DNA of 64,000 nucleotides from JANQPX01 sp965222015 (GCA_965222015.1 CBDCTL010000022.1:1-64000); one strand, 5' to 3'; shown: positions 45,792 to 54,848, counted from the first letter of the stretch. The notes: a model not told the origin generated them from the letters alone. Program-made: numbers and translations.

Positions 45792-46246
45792 GGTCGTCTC
45801 GTTCGATGCTGCGGCACATGGTTGTCGAGGGCGTCCTTGATCGACGAATAGGCCTTGCCCGACGCACCGTCGGTGACCGGATGGAAGGTGACCGTGACCA
45901 CCGATCGCAAAGGTGCCACGTGATCATTCTTCGCGCCCATCGCGAAGATGGGTGCAGAGGGTGTTCGAGGGCGCATAGCGATCGAGGGGTTGCCGTGCGA
46001 GGAAGGCAGAACCGGCTCGCGCTCGTCCGATTGCCCGTCGATCTCGATCGCCGGCGCAGGGCGTCGAGCCGCACCGACAATCTCGTTCGAGACGCTATCG
46101 ACAGGGCGCAGGTCAAGGCGTTGTCGGCTCGCCCGCAATGACCCCTGCGAAGCCTTCCTTTTAGACTTGGACGCGGTTTGACGCACAGGCCCCACCTCAA
46201 GTTCATCGAAAGATGATCCTGGCCTGACACCAGCCTCTGACATCAT
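45788..46246 (-). CDS. Hypothetical protein overlapping the HlyD-like gene start
   Basis: A 152-codon open frame that ends in an ATGA overlap with the HlyD-like start. The overlap is the sort of arrangement expected of a translated upstream gene, and the latter half (NDHVAPLRSVVTVTFHPVTD, SIKDALDNHVPQ) is not obviously repetitive. Against it: the N-terminal half is Arg/Ser-rich and looks like out-of-frame GC-rich sequence, and there is no recognisable family or clear ribosome site. The start could be one of several internal codons. Confidence 0.3.
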   Translation of the reverse strand: MMSEAGVRPGSSFDELEVGPVRQTASKSKRKASQGSLRASRQRLDLRPVDSVSNEIVGAARRPAPAIEIDGQSDEREPVLPSSHGNPSIAMRPRTPSAPIFAMGAKNDHVAPLRSVVTVTFHPVTDGASGKAYSSIKDALDNHVPQHRTRRP

Positions 46247-46724
46247 GCTGCGTCGCAGCGGCGACAGCTTTGACCGAGGTCAAACGGGACGACGGTCGCG
46301 CGAAGGGTTTATCTGAAACTTTTTGGGGACACTTTCTTCCGATCCAAGGTGAGAGGAAGATCAAGGACAGACGATAGCGCCTCTGCGGAGATGGGTTGGT
46401 CGACAACCTGTACGGAGAGGGATGTCGACAACTTCTTACCTTGCCTCAGTCGGATTTGCGTATTCGATATGGCGTAATGATATCGTCTGCGATCGCCATG
46501 GCATCGGTGCTCGATCTGAGCGTGCAGACGCGAAGCGCGCGAGGCGACGCCACCTCGATCGGAAAACCGTTGCGAATCCGGTTCTTGCCTTGATTTCTCT
46601 CAATGCCCGGTCTCCGATCATCGCCCTCGTTTTCCATTTGATTCATCGCAAGGCAGGTCAGCTTCGCATCGGCCTAACTGACGCGGACAGCTGTCGTTCC
46701 GACCGCGTGTAGGAAGGGTATCCG
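46247..46724. other. Gene-free stretch
   Basis: About 480 bases between the exporter operon and the CMD-family gene. Short frames on both strands show no conserved motif and low protein likeness. AGGAAGGG directly before 46725 is the ribosome site of the next gene. No repeat was seen. Confidence 0.5.
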
Positions 46725-47072
46725 ATGGATCGTAACTGGCCCCATGCTAATCGTTCTCTTTCCAAGCTGATCGCCGGCTATCGTGAGGAGGCGCCGGATG
46801 TTGCCGCCGCGTTTTCCGGTATCGCCAAAGCTGCGATCAGGCCGGGCGCGCTCGACGCCAAGACGAAGGAACTGATGGCGCTTGCCGTTGGCATCGCCGC
46901 GCGTTGCGATGGTTGCATCGGCTTTCATACCGAAGCGGCCATCAAGTATGGCGCGACCCGTGAGGAAATCGTCGAAACGATTGGCGTCGCGGTTTATATG
47001 GGTGGAGGCCCGTCCTACGTTTACGGCGCGCAGGTGCTCGAAGCCTTCGATCAACTCGCAAAGGCCGATTGA
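46725..47072 (+). CDS. Carboxymuconolactone decarboxylase-family protein (AhpD-like)
   Basis: 115 residues, all-helical. The redox CxxC is in AARCDGCIGFHTEAAIKYG (Cys-Asp-Gly-Cys followed three residues later by His), the AhpD-type active site, and ATREEIVETIGVAVYMGGGP is the second family signature. AhpD-like proteins reduce lipoyl-linked or glutathione peroxide systems. True muconolactone decarboxylases lack the CxxC, so a redox role is favoured. AGGAAGGG lies eight bases before ATG 46725. It stands alone. Confidence 0.88.
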   Translation: MDRNWPHANRSLSKLIAGYREEAPDVAAAFSGIAKAAIRPGALDAKTKELMALAVGIAARCDGCIGFHTEAAIKYGATREEIVETIGVAVYMGGGPSYVYGAQVLEAFDQLAKAD

Positions 47073-47216
47073 TCTTCCGAGGTTTCGGAGCCCCCCGCAG
47101 CTTTCACCATGCCCTTACGGTTGGCTGTGTCAGCGCCTCGCGCAATTCGCTGTTCGAGGACAATGCCGACCCCGCCCCGCTGGCGGTGGCCTGGTAATCT
47201 TGCGCCTGGCCGAGGG

Positions 47217-47774
47217 CTAGCTCTTGGGCTCGGCGAAGTCGTGGATGTGAACATCGGAGGCCGCGTGGGCCTTCAGGATGCGCAGCGCCGACTCCTGCTT
47301 TTCCTCGGTCGGTGTGTTCACCCAAAGCAGCAGGCCACCATGTTCCAGCTGCTCTTGAAGATGGTCTGCATGGGTTTTGTCGAGCCAGCGGGCGAGCACC
47401 GTGCTGAGCACGGCGCCGCCGACTGCAGCACCGGTGACCGCAGCGGCGACGACGCCGGCGGATGCGACCACGGTGCCGGCAGCGAGCATCGCCGGCAGGT
47501 AGGTCAGCGAATTTGCGATCGTGCGCTCGTTCTCCGCGAAGTCGGTCAGGGTGCGATAGGCGACGCGCGGTGCTTTCGGATCGTCTTCCAGATCCTCCAC
47601 GCGCTCATAGCGTTGGCCCAGTTTCTCTTCCACGGCCGACTCGCTCGCCAGGAGGCTGACGTCGTCTTTGTCGAAGCCGGCTTTGCCCAGTGCCTCGACA
47701 GCATTGTCCAGATCGGCGACTTCGTGAAAGACAGCGACGGCTTCGATGGCATTCGTCTTCGGCTGTGTCGACAT
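47217..47774 (-). CDS. GSP17M/DUF1269-like stress-type membrane protein
   Basis: 185 residues. The N-terminal ~75 residues form a small alpha/beta domain (AIEAVAVFHEVADLDNAVEAL, FDKDDVSLLASESAVEEKL) as in general-stress GSP17M proteins. A glycine-rich hydrophobic hairpin follows (LPAMLAAGTVVASAGVVAAAV, TGAAVGGAVLSTVLARWL), then a C-terminal basic and His-rich part ending DVHIHDFAEPKS. The family is induced by stress in other bacteria with no known activity. It lies near other small stress-type genes, but operon links are unclear. Confidence 0.7.
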   Translation of the reverse strand: MSTQPKTNAIEAVAVFHEVADLDNAVEALGKAGFDKDDVSLLASESAVEEKLGQRYERVEDLEDDPKAPRVAYRTLTDFAENERTIANSLTYLPAMLAAGTVVASAGVVAAAVTGAAVGGAVLSTVLARWLDKTHADHLQEQLEHGGLLLWVNTPTEEKQESALRILKAHAASDVHIHDFAEPKS

Positions 47775-47854
47775 CGAGGGCTCCTGATGATGTTGCGTGC
47801 CGAACCTGGCCGATGGCTATCCAGGTGCGTTTGTTATGGATCGAGGAAACGGAT

Positions 47855-47965
47855 TCATGGATGTAGGAAAACGCAGCCGCGCTTCTCCAGATCGGACAGG
47901 ATATCGCAGGCCGCGGTCACCTCGCTGAACCGAGCGGCGACGTGCGGCTTGTCCATGGAGATCAT
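47855..47965 (-). CDS. Possible 36-residue small protein
   Basis: A short frame MISMDKPHVAARFSEVTAAC with a second Cys near the end (RGCVFLHP) and a weak AAGG upstream. The composition is protein-like (balanced charge, one amphipathic helix), but length alone makes this speculative. A second in-frame ATG at 47956 gives 33 residues. Confidence 0.25.
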   Translation of the reverse strand: MISMDKPHVAARFSEVTAACDILSDLEKRGCVFLHP

Positions 47966-48026
47966 CGCTCATCGCCTTCGCACCCCGGCCGGCGCCATTG
48001 GTCCAAGGCCACTATAACGACGATCG

Positions 48027-48263
48027 TCAGCTTTGCAGCATTTCGAACAGCTCGTCCTTGAGCACAAGACGTTTACGCTTCAGCTCCTCATGGTGATCGT
48101 CAGTGATGTTGAGTCCGGCTGCCTCGACCCGATGGATTTCGCGATTGATGTCGTGATAGTCGTCGAACAACCGTGCGAAATGGCTGTCCGTTGTCTTGAG
48201 CTCGTGAATCCGATCTTTGTATTCTGGCAGCTCATCGGCGAGTTCGTGCGGCACATGCGACAT
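48027..48263 (-). CDS. YdcH-family (DUF465) small helical protein
   Basis: 78 residues from ATG 48263 (AGGAA eight bases upstream). The two-helix DUF465 pattern is clear: YKDRIHELKTTDSHFARLFDD, DYHDINREIHRVEAAG, and the closing DDHHEELKRKRLVLKDELFEM. The role is unknown; members are small, abundant, acidic and soluble. The open frame extends 11 codons upstream to 48296, but the shorter form fits the family. Confidence 0.85.
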   Translation of the reverse strand: MSHVPHELADELPEYKDRIHELKTTDSHFARLFDDYHDINREIHRVEAAGLNITDDHHEELKRKRLVLKDELFEMLQS

Positions 48264-48415
48264 GATCGATCGTTCCTGATCAAACGGATTGAACACTGCC
48301 CTGTCATCTCTAGACGCTCCGAGCGCTCATCAATTGATCTAGCTCAAAGGTCGCTCGGCTCGCCGCGGCTTCTATCGACTGCAGTGACCCCTTCGGCAGA
48401 AAGAGAGACTTCGCC

Positions 48416-49147
48416 ATGCCGGTCGAACGTTCCATGGAACACGGGCACTCAGCCGCCGAGATCGCAGCACGTCTGGCCGATGGTCCGAAGGCCAACTATC
48501 TGCGCGACTGGGTCTATGGCGGCATCGACGGTGCGGTCACCACCTTCGCCATCGTTGCCGGCGTCGTCGGGGCCGATCTGTCGGCGCGCATCGTCTTGAT
48601 CCTCGGTGCGGCCAATCTGCTCGCCGACGGTTTCTCCATGGCGGCCGGGAACTACTCCGCGACCAAAGCCGAAATCGATGACTACGAACGCCTTCGGCGC
48701 ATGGAGGAGCGCCATATCCGCCTCGTGCCCGACGGCGAACGCGAAGAGATCCGGCAGCTCTTTCAGGCAAAAGGATTCAAGGGCACCGATCTCGAGCGAG
48801 TCGTCGAGGTGATCACCAGTTCGAAGGCGCGCTGGGTCGACATGATGATGGCCGAAGAACATGGCGTTCCTCCGGTCATGCGCTCGCCGATCATGGCGGG
48901 GCTTGCGACGTTCGCCGCATTTCTCCTCTGTGGTCTCGTGCCGCTCTTTCCCTTCGTCGCCGGCGTTGCGGCCGATGTCACGCTTTCGATCATCATGACC
49001 GCACTGGTGTTCTTTGCCATTGGTTCCTTGAAGAGCCGCTGGTCGACGGCGAGCTGGTGGAGGTCGGGGACCGAAACCCTCGTCATCGGGCTCGCCGCCG
49101 CCGGCGTCGCCTATGGTGTGGGCGTTCTCTTGAAGTCGATCGTTTGA
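48416..49147 (+). CDS. VIT1/CCC1-family metal transporter
   Basis: 243 residues. The first helix pair carries LRDWVYGGIDGAVTTFAIVAG and ILGAANLLADGFSMAAGNY, the VIT1 core with acidic and Met residues used for Fe2+/Mn2+. A cytoplasmic helical part (DDYERLRRMEERHIRLVPDGE) with Glu and Met residues follows, then three more helices from SPIMAGLATFAAFLLCG. Plant and yeast members move iron or manganese into vacuoles; bacterial ones probably export iron or manganese. ATG 48416 follows GAGAGAC. No ferritin-like domain is fused. Confidence 0.88.
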   Translation: MPVERSMEHGHSAAEIAARLADGPKANYLRDWVYGGIDGAVTTFAIVAGVVGADLSARIVLILGAANLLADGFSMAAGNYSATKAEIDDYERLRRMEERHIRLVPDGEREEIRQLFQAKGFKGTDLERVVEVITSSKARWVDMMMAEEHGVPPVMRSPIMAGLATFAAFLLCGLVPLFPFVAGVAADVTLSIIMTALVFFAIGSLKSRWSTASWWRSGTETLVIGLAAAGVAYGVGVLLKSIV

Positions 49148-49384
49148 TCTCGTTCGATCCTGGCAAGGCCGATATCCAAGACCCTATAGCCGCACCTGCG
49201 GGCTTCCCTTGTTGCAAGCTCCCCGCATGGACCGCCTGCGAGCGTAGCGGGCGCCGGTCAAGCATGGCCGAATCAAGGGATCGATTCGGACGCCCGCATG
49301 TCATTTCTCGGCATTGGCGAACCGTCGTCCGGCCGCGACCGTCCCCTCAGACATCTGCCAAGTCGACGCTGCGGCACGTCGCCG

Positions 49385-49870
49385 CTAGAATTTGGCGTAG
49401 GCTTTCTTGAGCTCGAACAAGGGGTGTTTTGGGGACATCTGGAACTTGATCAGGAGTTCGCGGGCGATCATGTCGCGATCCTGCTGATTGTCCGGGAGGT
49501 CTATGTCCGCAGGCACCGTGACCCAGCCGTTGATGTTGCGGTCGAACACGGCGGGGCGGCCCTCCTCGTAGCCCATATGGACGTCCTCCAGCCAGTTCAG
49601 GTCGTCCCAGCCCATCATCTCGATGTATTTCTTGAGGAAGGGTGTAAGGCGCTCGTAGTCGGGCAGCAGGTTGACGTCGTAGCGGTAGCCGATGTGCTGG
49701 CCGATGGTCTTCTCACGTTCGCTGTCGAGCCCATCCCCTTTCAAAAAATGATCAATGTCGTCGGACGCCGACTTCGTTGACTCGGGCCGTTTTTCCGTCG
49801 CGGGCTTGCGCGCTGTCTTCTTGGCCGCCGGTTTCTTTGCGGCGGTCCGGCGTGTGGTCGCCTTAGCCAT
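49385..49870 (-). CDS. Conserved-type protein with Lys/Ala-rich tail, last gene of the glutamate-synthase-like operon
   Basis: 161 residues. The N-terminal ~38 residues are a histone H1-like AKKPAAKKTARKPATEK tract that could bind nucleic acid or acidic protein. The rest is a compact domain with HFLKGDGLDSEREKTIGQHIG, MGWDDLNWLEDVHMGYEEG, WVTVPADIDLPDNQQDRD and LLIKFQMSPKHPLFELKKAY. I do not recognise the family. It begins 37 bases after the FMN-domain gene on the same strand, so it is probably part of that operon. Confidence 0.7.
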   Translation of the reverse strand: MAKATTRRTAAKKPAAKKTARKPATEKRPESTKSASDDIDHFLKGDGLDSEREKTIGQHIGYRYDVNLLPDYERLTPFLKKYIEMMGWDDLNWLEDVHMGYEEGRPAVFDRNINGWVTVPADIDLPDNQQDRDMIARELLIKFQMSPKHPLFELKKAYAKF

Positions 49871-49907
49871 GATCAGTCTCCGTCAAGTCTACGAGGTGGC
49901 CGTGCCA

Positions 49908-51296
49908 CTAATATCTCGTCATGTCGGGGCGGCCGACGGTGTGCTGGGAGCCGGCGAGCGGGACCATGGCGAGGGCTGACGCCTCCATGGTCAGCGCCGC
50001 CAGATCTTCCGGTTCCAGCGAGTGAACGTTGGTCTTGCCGCAGGCGCGGGCCATCATCTGGCACTCGATGGCGAGGCAGTGGAGGAAGTTGTAGACCCGT
50101 TCCGCCGCGGCGTCGGGATCGAGCCGGGCGCGCAGCTTCGGGTCCTGGGTGGCGACGCCGACCGGGCAGCGGCCTGTGTGGCAGTGGTAGCAATAGCCGG
50201 CCTCGACGCCCATCTCCTCCTCAAAATTGGCCTCGGGGATGTCCTTGTTGCAGTTGAGCGCCATCAGCGAGGAGTGGCCGATGGCGACGGCGTCGGCGCC
50301 GAGGGCCAGCGCCTTGGCGACATCGCCGCCGTTTCGGATGCCGCCTGCGTAGATGAGGGAAATCTCGCCGGTCTTGCCGACGTCGTCGAGCGCCTTTCGC
50401 GCCTGGCGGATCGCGGCGATGCCGGGCACGCCGGTTTCTTCGGTGGCGAGGTGCGGGCCGGCGCCGGTGCCGCCTTCCATGCCGTCGATATAGATCATGT
50501 CGGGGTCGGTCTTGGCGGCCATGCGCACATCGTCATAGACGCGGGCGGCGCCCAGCTTGAGCTGGATCGGGATCTCCCAGTTGGTCGCTTCGCGGATCTC
50601 CTCGATCTTGAGGGCGAGATCATCCGGCCCGAGCCAGTCCGGGTGGCGGGCAGGGGAGCGCTGGTCGATGCCGGCGGGAAGGGAGCGCATCTCGGCGACC
50701 TGATCGGTCACCTTCTGGCCCATGAGATGGCCGCCGAGGCCGACCTTGCAGCCCTGGCCGATGAAGAACTCACAGGCGTCCGCGAGGCGGAGGTGGTGCG
50801 GGTTGAAGCCGTAGCGGCTCTGGATGCACTGGTAGAACCACTTGGTGGAATAGCGCCGCTCGTCCGGGATCATGCCGCCCTCGCCGGAGCAGGTCGCCGT
50901 GCCGGCCATGGTGGCGCCGCGCGCGAGAGCGATCTTGGCCTCGTAGGACAAGGCGCCGAAGCTCATGCCGGTGATGTAGACGGGGATATCCAGCTCCAGC
51001 GGTCTTTTCGCACGCGGTCCCAAGACGGTCCTCGTCAGGCACTTCTCGCGGTAGCCTTCGATGACGAAGCGGGTCAGCGTGCCCGGCAGAAAGGTCAGGT
51101 CGTCCCAGCTCGGGATTTTCTTGAACAGCGAGAAGCCGCGCATGCGGTAGCGGCCGAGCTCGGATTTGATGTGGATGTCGTCGATGACCTCCGGCGGGAA
51201 CATGAAGCTGCTGCCGAGGCGATTTGTATCGCGCTTCGGCTTCGCCGCCGGCGCCTCGCTTGCGGGAGGCGTCTGGTGAATCCTGCGTGTCGCCAT
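49908..51296 (-). CDS. FMN-dependent glutamate synthase-like subunit (GlxD/MgsC type)
   Basis: 462 residues of the (beta/alpha)8 FMN domain of glutamate synthase. Seen are the Fe-S and NADPH-side motif CYHCHTGRCPVGVATQD near residue 385, GGTGAGPHLATEETGVPG (FMN phosphate region), GQGCKVGLGGHLMGQKV and the ISLIYAGGIRNGGDVAKALAL loop. In N-methylglutamate synthase (MgsABC) this subunit transfers the imine product to make N-methylglutamate. In S. meliloti glxD is the related gene. GGGGAGG lies before ATG 51296. It is the third of three split glutamate-synthase pieces. Confidence 0.88.
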   Translation of the reverse strand: MATRRIHQTPPASEAPAAKPKRDTNRLGSSFMFPPEVIDDIHIKSELGRYRMRGFSLFKKIPSWDDLTFLPGTLTRFVIEGYREKCLTRTVLGPRAKRPLELDIPVYITGMSFGALSYEAKIALARGATMAGTATCSGEGGMIPDERRYSTKWFYQCIQSRYGFNPHHLRLADACEFFIGQGCKVGLGGHLMGQKVTDQVAEMRSLPAGIDQRSPARHPDWLGPDDLALKIEEIREATNWEIPIQLKLGAARVYDDVRMAAKTDPDMIYIDGMEGGTGAGPHLATEETGVPGIAAIRQARKALDDVGKTGEISLIYAGGIRNGGDVAKALALGADAVAIGHSSLMALNCNKDIPEANFEEEMGVEAGYCYHCHTGRCPVGVATQDPKLRARLDPDAAAERVYNFLHCLAIECQMMARACGKTNVHSLEPEDLAALTMEASALAMVPLAGSQHTVGRPDMTRY

Positions 51297-51309
51297 GATG
51301 TCGCCTCCC

Positions 51310-52182
51310 CTAAAGCACCAGCTTCTTTTCAGCGGGCTCGAGATTGTCGTAGTTCCAGAGCTGCTTGCCGGCGACGATCTTCTTGAACTTGCCGATGCCG
51401 CCTTTGGGCTTCAGCGCATAGGGCTTCAGCTTTCGGGTCAGCCACGCCTTGTCGAGATCGGTGAGGTCGGCTTCGACCGCATCGACGCCCAGGCTGTCGA
51501 TCTTGCCGCCGACGAAGATCGTCCCGTCATACATGCTGTCCCCGAGATTGGCGCCGGCATCGCCGCAGACCACCATGCGTCCGCGCTGCATCATGAAGCC
51601 GGAGAACGCGCCGGTGCGCCCGCCGACGATGATGGTGCCGCCCTTCTGGTCGATGCCGGTGCGCGAGCCGACATCGCCCATGCAGACCAGATCACCGCCG
51701 CGGATCGCGGCGCCGAAGGTGGAGCCCGCGTTTTTCTCGATCACCACGGTGCCCGCCATCATGTTCTCGGCGCAGGACCAGCCGACCCGGCCCTTGATGC
51801 GGATGTTCGGGCCGTCCACCAGCCCGCAGCCGAAATAGCCGAGCGAGCCTTCGAAATAGAGCTGCAGGCGATGCAGGATGCCGACGCCGAGCGAGTGCTT
51901 GGCGCCCGGATTTTTCACGACGATCGTGCCGAAGCCTTCCTTCGCCAGTTCCCGGATTTTCTTGTTGACGCTCTTGGCGTCCAAGTCGGCGGCGTCGAAC
52001 TCGGTGCGCTTGTTGAAGTCGAGGTCCGGGCCGTCGGGGTAGAGGAAGTTCTCGTCCTCCTCCGGCGTGAAGAACGTCTGCTGGGTGCGTCCGGCAAGCT
52101 GCTCGGTGTGCATGCCCATCTCGAACGAGGCTTCGTTGTCGGCGGTGGCGGCCGCCGCCTTCGCCTCTACTTGTTCGTCCAT
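51310..52182 (-). CDS. GXGXG-domain glutamate synthase-like subunit (GlxC/MgsB type)
   Basis: 290 residues of right-handed beta-helix, recognised by repeated GxxGxxxG turns: IRGGDLVCMGDVGSRTGID, GGTIIVGGRTGAFSGFMM, RMVVCGDAGANLGDSMYDG. This corresponds to the C-terminal beta-helix of large glutamate synthase, split into its own gene as in the N-methylglutamate synthase cluster. It overlaps the amidotransferase gene by 16 bases and lies 14 bases upstream of the FMN subunit, so the three are one translational unit. The structural domain connects the two catalytic ones. Confidence 0.88.
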   Translation of the reverse strand: MDEQVEAKAAAATADNEASFEMGMHTEQLAGRTQQTFFTPEEDENFLYPDGPDLDFNKRTEFDAADLDAKSVNKKIRELAKEGFGTIVVKNPGAKHSLGVGILHRLQLYFEGSLGYFGCGLVDGPNIRIKGRVGWSCAENMMAGTVVIEKNAGSTFGAAIRGGDLVCMGDVGSRTGIDQKGGTIIVGGRTGAFSGFMMQRGRMVVCGDAGANLGDSMYDGTIFVGGKIDSLGVDAVEADLTDLDKAWLTRKLKPYALKPKGGIGKFKKIVAGKQLWNYDNLEPAEKKLVL

Positions 52183-53111
52183 ACCCGAACCTCCCCTTCG
52201 TAAGGGTCGTGCGTATCGATTTCGTGCGGGAACACGCTTCTGATCGCGACCTCCTCCGAGGCCATGGCGATGAAGTCGTCGCTCTCGTAGAGCACCATGG
52301 GTTTCGCCGCCATGACGTCCTTGGCCATGCCGAGGCTGTCCTCGGTCGCGACCAGATAGGTGAAGACGCCGTCCAGCTCGTCGATCGAGCGGCGCATGGC
52401 GCCTTCGAGATCCTCGCCGCGATCCATGGCGTCGGCCAGATAGACCGCGATCACCTCGCTGTCGCAGTTGGACATGAAGCGATGGCCGCGGCGCTCCAGG
52501 GCGCGCCGGCTGGTCCAGTAGTTGGTGAGCTGGCCGTTGTGGACGACGGAGACGTCGCTGAACGGGTAGGCCCAGTAGGGGTGGGCGGAGCGGATGTCGA
52601 CGTCCGACTCGGTCGCCATCCTCGTATGGCCGATCCCATGCGTCCCCTTGATCTTCTTCAGCTTGTAGTCGCCCGCGACCGTCGTCGCATCGCCCAGATC
52701 CTTGACGAGTTCGAGCGCCTGGCCGACGGACAGCGTCTCCGCGCCGTCGACGTCTTCGATGTAGTCGATCAGCCGGCGCAGATCGCCGTCATAGCTGAAG
52801 AAATAGCGAAAGGCGTAGTCGGTCGCTTCCTGCTTCTTCAGCACCTTGGCGCCGAACTCCTTCAGCCGCTTGTCGACCTCGGCCTTCCTCGCTTTGACCT
52901 GGTGGTGAATGTCGAAGCCGTGCTTCATGTCCTCCTGCTCGGCGACCTTGAAGCGCATGACATAGGTCTTCGGGTCCTTGTCCGGCTTGCCGTAGAGGGC
53001 GAAGCCGGTGCTGTCCGGGCCGCGATGCTTCAGGCTCTGCAGCATCGCGGTCATTTCCTTGCCGATCGCGCCGCTCTTGCCGCGGTGGATCAATCCGGCG
53101 ATTCCACACAT
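52167..53111 (-). CDS. Class II glutamine amidotransferase subunit (GlxB/MgsA type)
   Basis: 314 residues. ATG 53111 is fixed by the required nucleophile Cys at position 2 (MCGIAGLIHRG), which is unmasked after Met removal; the longer open frame to 53339 is therefore rejected. Other N-terminal hydrolase features: LQSLKHRGPDSTGFALYGK, GHTRMATESDVDIRSAHP, and SVVHNGQLTNYWTSRRAL for the oxyanion region. It releases ammonia (or, in the N-methylglutamate system, handles gamma-glutamylmethylamide) from the amide side chain. It follows the ligase gene across a hairpin-containing gap. Confidence 0.9.
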   Translation of the reverse strand: MCGIAGLIHRGKSGAIGKEMTAMLQSLKHRGPDSTGFALYGKPDKDPKTYVMRFKVAEQEDMKHGFDIHHQVKARKAEVDKRLKEFGAKVLKKQEATDYAFRYFFSYDGDLRRLIDYIEDVDGAETLSVGQALELVKDLGDATTVAGDYKLKKIKGTHGIGHTRMATESDVDIRSAHPYWAYPFSDVSVVHNGQLTNYWTSRRALERRGHRFMSNCDSEVIAVYLADAMDRGEDLEGAMRRSIDELDGVFTYLVATEDSLGMAKDVMAAKPMVLYESDDFIAMASEEVAIRSVFPHEIDTHDPYEGEVRVWTNK

Positions 53112-53182
53112 GGTTGGGATCTCCCCCCGTTCGTCCAATCTCGACATTCCTCGACGCCCAACCTTGATTCCAGGTTCAGGCG

Positions 53183-53261
53183 GTTCCGGCCCGCTCCCCC
53201 GCCCAACCACCCGATATTGTCGGGCACGCTGCGGGTGGTTGGCGGGGGAGCGGGCCGGAAC
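53183..53261 (-). terminator. Long G+C stem-loop between the ligase and amidotransferase genes
   Basis: Left arm 53183-53213 (GTTCCGGCCCGCTCC..AACCACCCG) pairs with 53232-53261 (CGGGTGGTTGG..GGGCCGGAAC) along ~30 bp with one bulged base and an 18-base loop. No T run follows, so it is not a standard rho-independent terminator. In this position it could partially terminate or protect the transcript, giving more ligase than synthase. Confidence 0.6.
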
Positions 53262-53272
53262 GGAGTCAGCCT

Positions 53273-54748
53273 TTAAGGCAAGCAGTCCAGATACATCTCC
53301 ACGTCCCAGTCGGTGACGGTGGCATTGAACTTCGCCCACTCGTCGCTCTTGTACTCGTGGTAGACCTTGTACATCTCGTCCGGCATCGCCGACTTGATGA
53401 CCTCGTCATGCTCCAGGCGATGCAGGGCGTCGCCGAGGGTGAGCGGCAGCTTGTCGACCTCCTTGCCCTCCTGCATGGCCTCGTAGATGTTGCGGCTCTC
53501 GGGCTCGCCCGGATCGAGGTTGCGGTCGAGGCCGTCGTCGAACGCCTTCAGGATGGCGGAGCCCATGATGTACGGGTTCACCATGCTGTCGACCGCGCGA
53601 TATTCGAAGCGCCCGGGGGCCGAGACGCGAAGGCCGCAGGTGCGGTTCTGATAGCCCCAGTCGGCGTAGACCGGCGCCCAGAACCCCTGATCCCAGAGAC
53701 GGCGATAGGAGTTGACGGTCGAGCAGCCGATGGCGGTGAGGGCAGGGAGATGCTCGATCACGCCGCCGATGCAGTTGAGCCCGACCGGACCAGGCTTCTT
53801 TTGATGTTTCTTGCTGTCCGGCATGAAGTGGTTGGTGCCGCCGTCGAGATAGGTGAAGCTGCCCTCATGTCCGGGCAGGTCATCGTTGCCGAGCTTCTTC
53901 ACCACCTGCTTGCCGCCGGACCAGAGCGAGATGTTGTGGTGACAGCCGGACGCCGACACGCCCATATAGGGCTTCGACATGAAGCAGGCGATCAGATTAT
54001 TTTCCCTCGCGACTTGCGCGCAGATCTGGCGGTAGGTTGCCAGGCGGTCGGCATTGCGCAACACGTCGTCGAACGAGAAATTCAGCTCGAGCTGGCCCGG
54101 CGCGTCCTCATGGTCGCCCTGGATGATGTCGAGGCCCATGGCGCGTGAATATTCGATCACCTTCATGAACACCGGGCGCAGGCTCTCGAACTGATCGATG
54201 TGATAGCAGTAGGGCTTGGAAAAACCGCCGGTGACCTTGCCCGCCTCGTCCTTGGTGAGCCACATCATCTCCGGCTCGGTGCCGGCTCTGAGATGCATCT
54301 TGTGCTTCTTCTGGAACTCGGCGTGGTGGATGGCGAGATTGCCGCGGCAGTCCGAGGTCAGATGCCCGCCCGGGTTCTCGTCCTCCTCCCGGTTCCGAAA
54401 GCAGGTGCAGAAAACGCGGGCGACACGCTTGTCCCAGGGAAGCTGCACGAAGGTTTCCGGATCGGGAATGCCGACCAGCTCCGAGGCCTCCGGGCCGTAG
54501 CCGATGTAGTCGCCGTGCCGGTTGATGAAGAGATTGGCGGTCGAGCCGTAGACGAGCTGGAAACCCTTTTCCGCCGTCCGCTCCCAGTGGTCCGCCGGAA
54601 TGCCCTTGCCGACGATGCGCCCGGTGACCGAGATGAACTGATAGTAGATGTAGGTGATGCCGAGTTCGTCGATCTTCTTTCGGACATCCTTGACCAGCTT
54701 GTCCCGGCCTTTCGCGTTGACATGAGCTTCGAGGTCGGTCGTGGCCAT
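53273..54748 (-). CDS. Glutamine synthetase-family ligase (gamma-glutamylmethylamide synthetase or GlnT-like)
   Basis: 491 residues of the GS fold. Substrate and metal motifs are seen as RAGTEPEMMWLTKD, GDHEDAPGQLELNFSFDD (the GxHE-x-GQhE motif), VSASGCHHNISLWSGG (ATP/metal His), and NRTCGLRVSAPGRFEYRAVD then SMVNPYI. There is no NLYDLP-type adenylylation tyrosine region, unlike GlnA type I. In the N-methylglutamate pathway GmaS joins methylamine and glutamate with ATP. The cluster with glutamate-synthase-like parts and sarcosine-oxidase-like subunits supports that role, though a GlnT-type ammonium ligase is possible. It is longer than usual GmaS (~440). Confidence 0.8.
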   Translation of the reverse strand: MATTDLEAHVNAKGRDKLVKDVRKKIDELGITYIYYQFISVTGRIVGKGIPADHWERTAEKGFQLVYGSTANLFINRHGDYIGYGPEASELVGIPDPETFVQLPWDKRVARVFCTCFRNREEDENPGGHLTSDCRGNLAIHHAEFQKKHKMHLRAGTEPEMMWLTKDEAGKVTGGFSKPYCYHIDQFESLRPVFMKVIEYSRAMGLDIIQGDHEDAPGQLELNFSFDDVLRNADRLATYRQICAQVARENNLIACFMSKPYMGVSASGCHHNISLWSGGKQVVKKLGNDDLPGHEGSFTYLDGGTNHFMPDSKKHQKKPGPVGLNCIGGVIEHLPALTAIGCSTVNSYRRLWDQGFWAPVYADWGYQNRTCGLRVSAPGRFEYRAVDSMVNPYIMGSAILKAFDDGLDRNLDPGEPESRNIYEAMQEGKEVDKLPLTLGDALHRLEHDEVIKSAMPDEMYKVYHEYKSDEWAKFNATVTDWDVEMYLDCLP

Positions 54749-54848
54749 TTGGTTTTCTCCCTAGGTTTCTTTTCGTTCAAACGGTAGGCAGGTAGCCGGC
54801 ATACCCTTCCCGCAAGTCAATGCTGTCGCGCGTCGCGACCGTCGCCGC

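Noticed and set aside
46422..46712. 96-codon forward frame before the CMD-family gene
   Set aside because: No ribosome site, no conserved motif and a mixed composition; probably chance.
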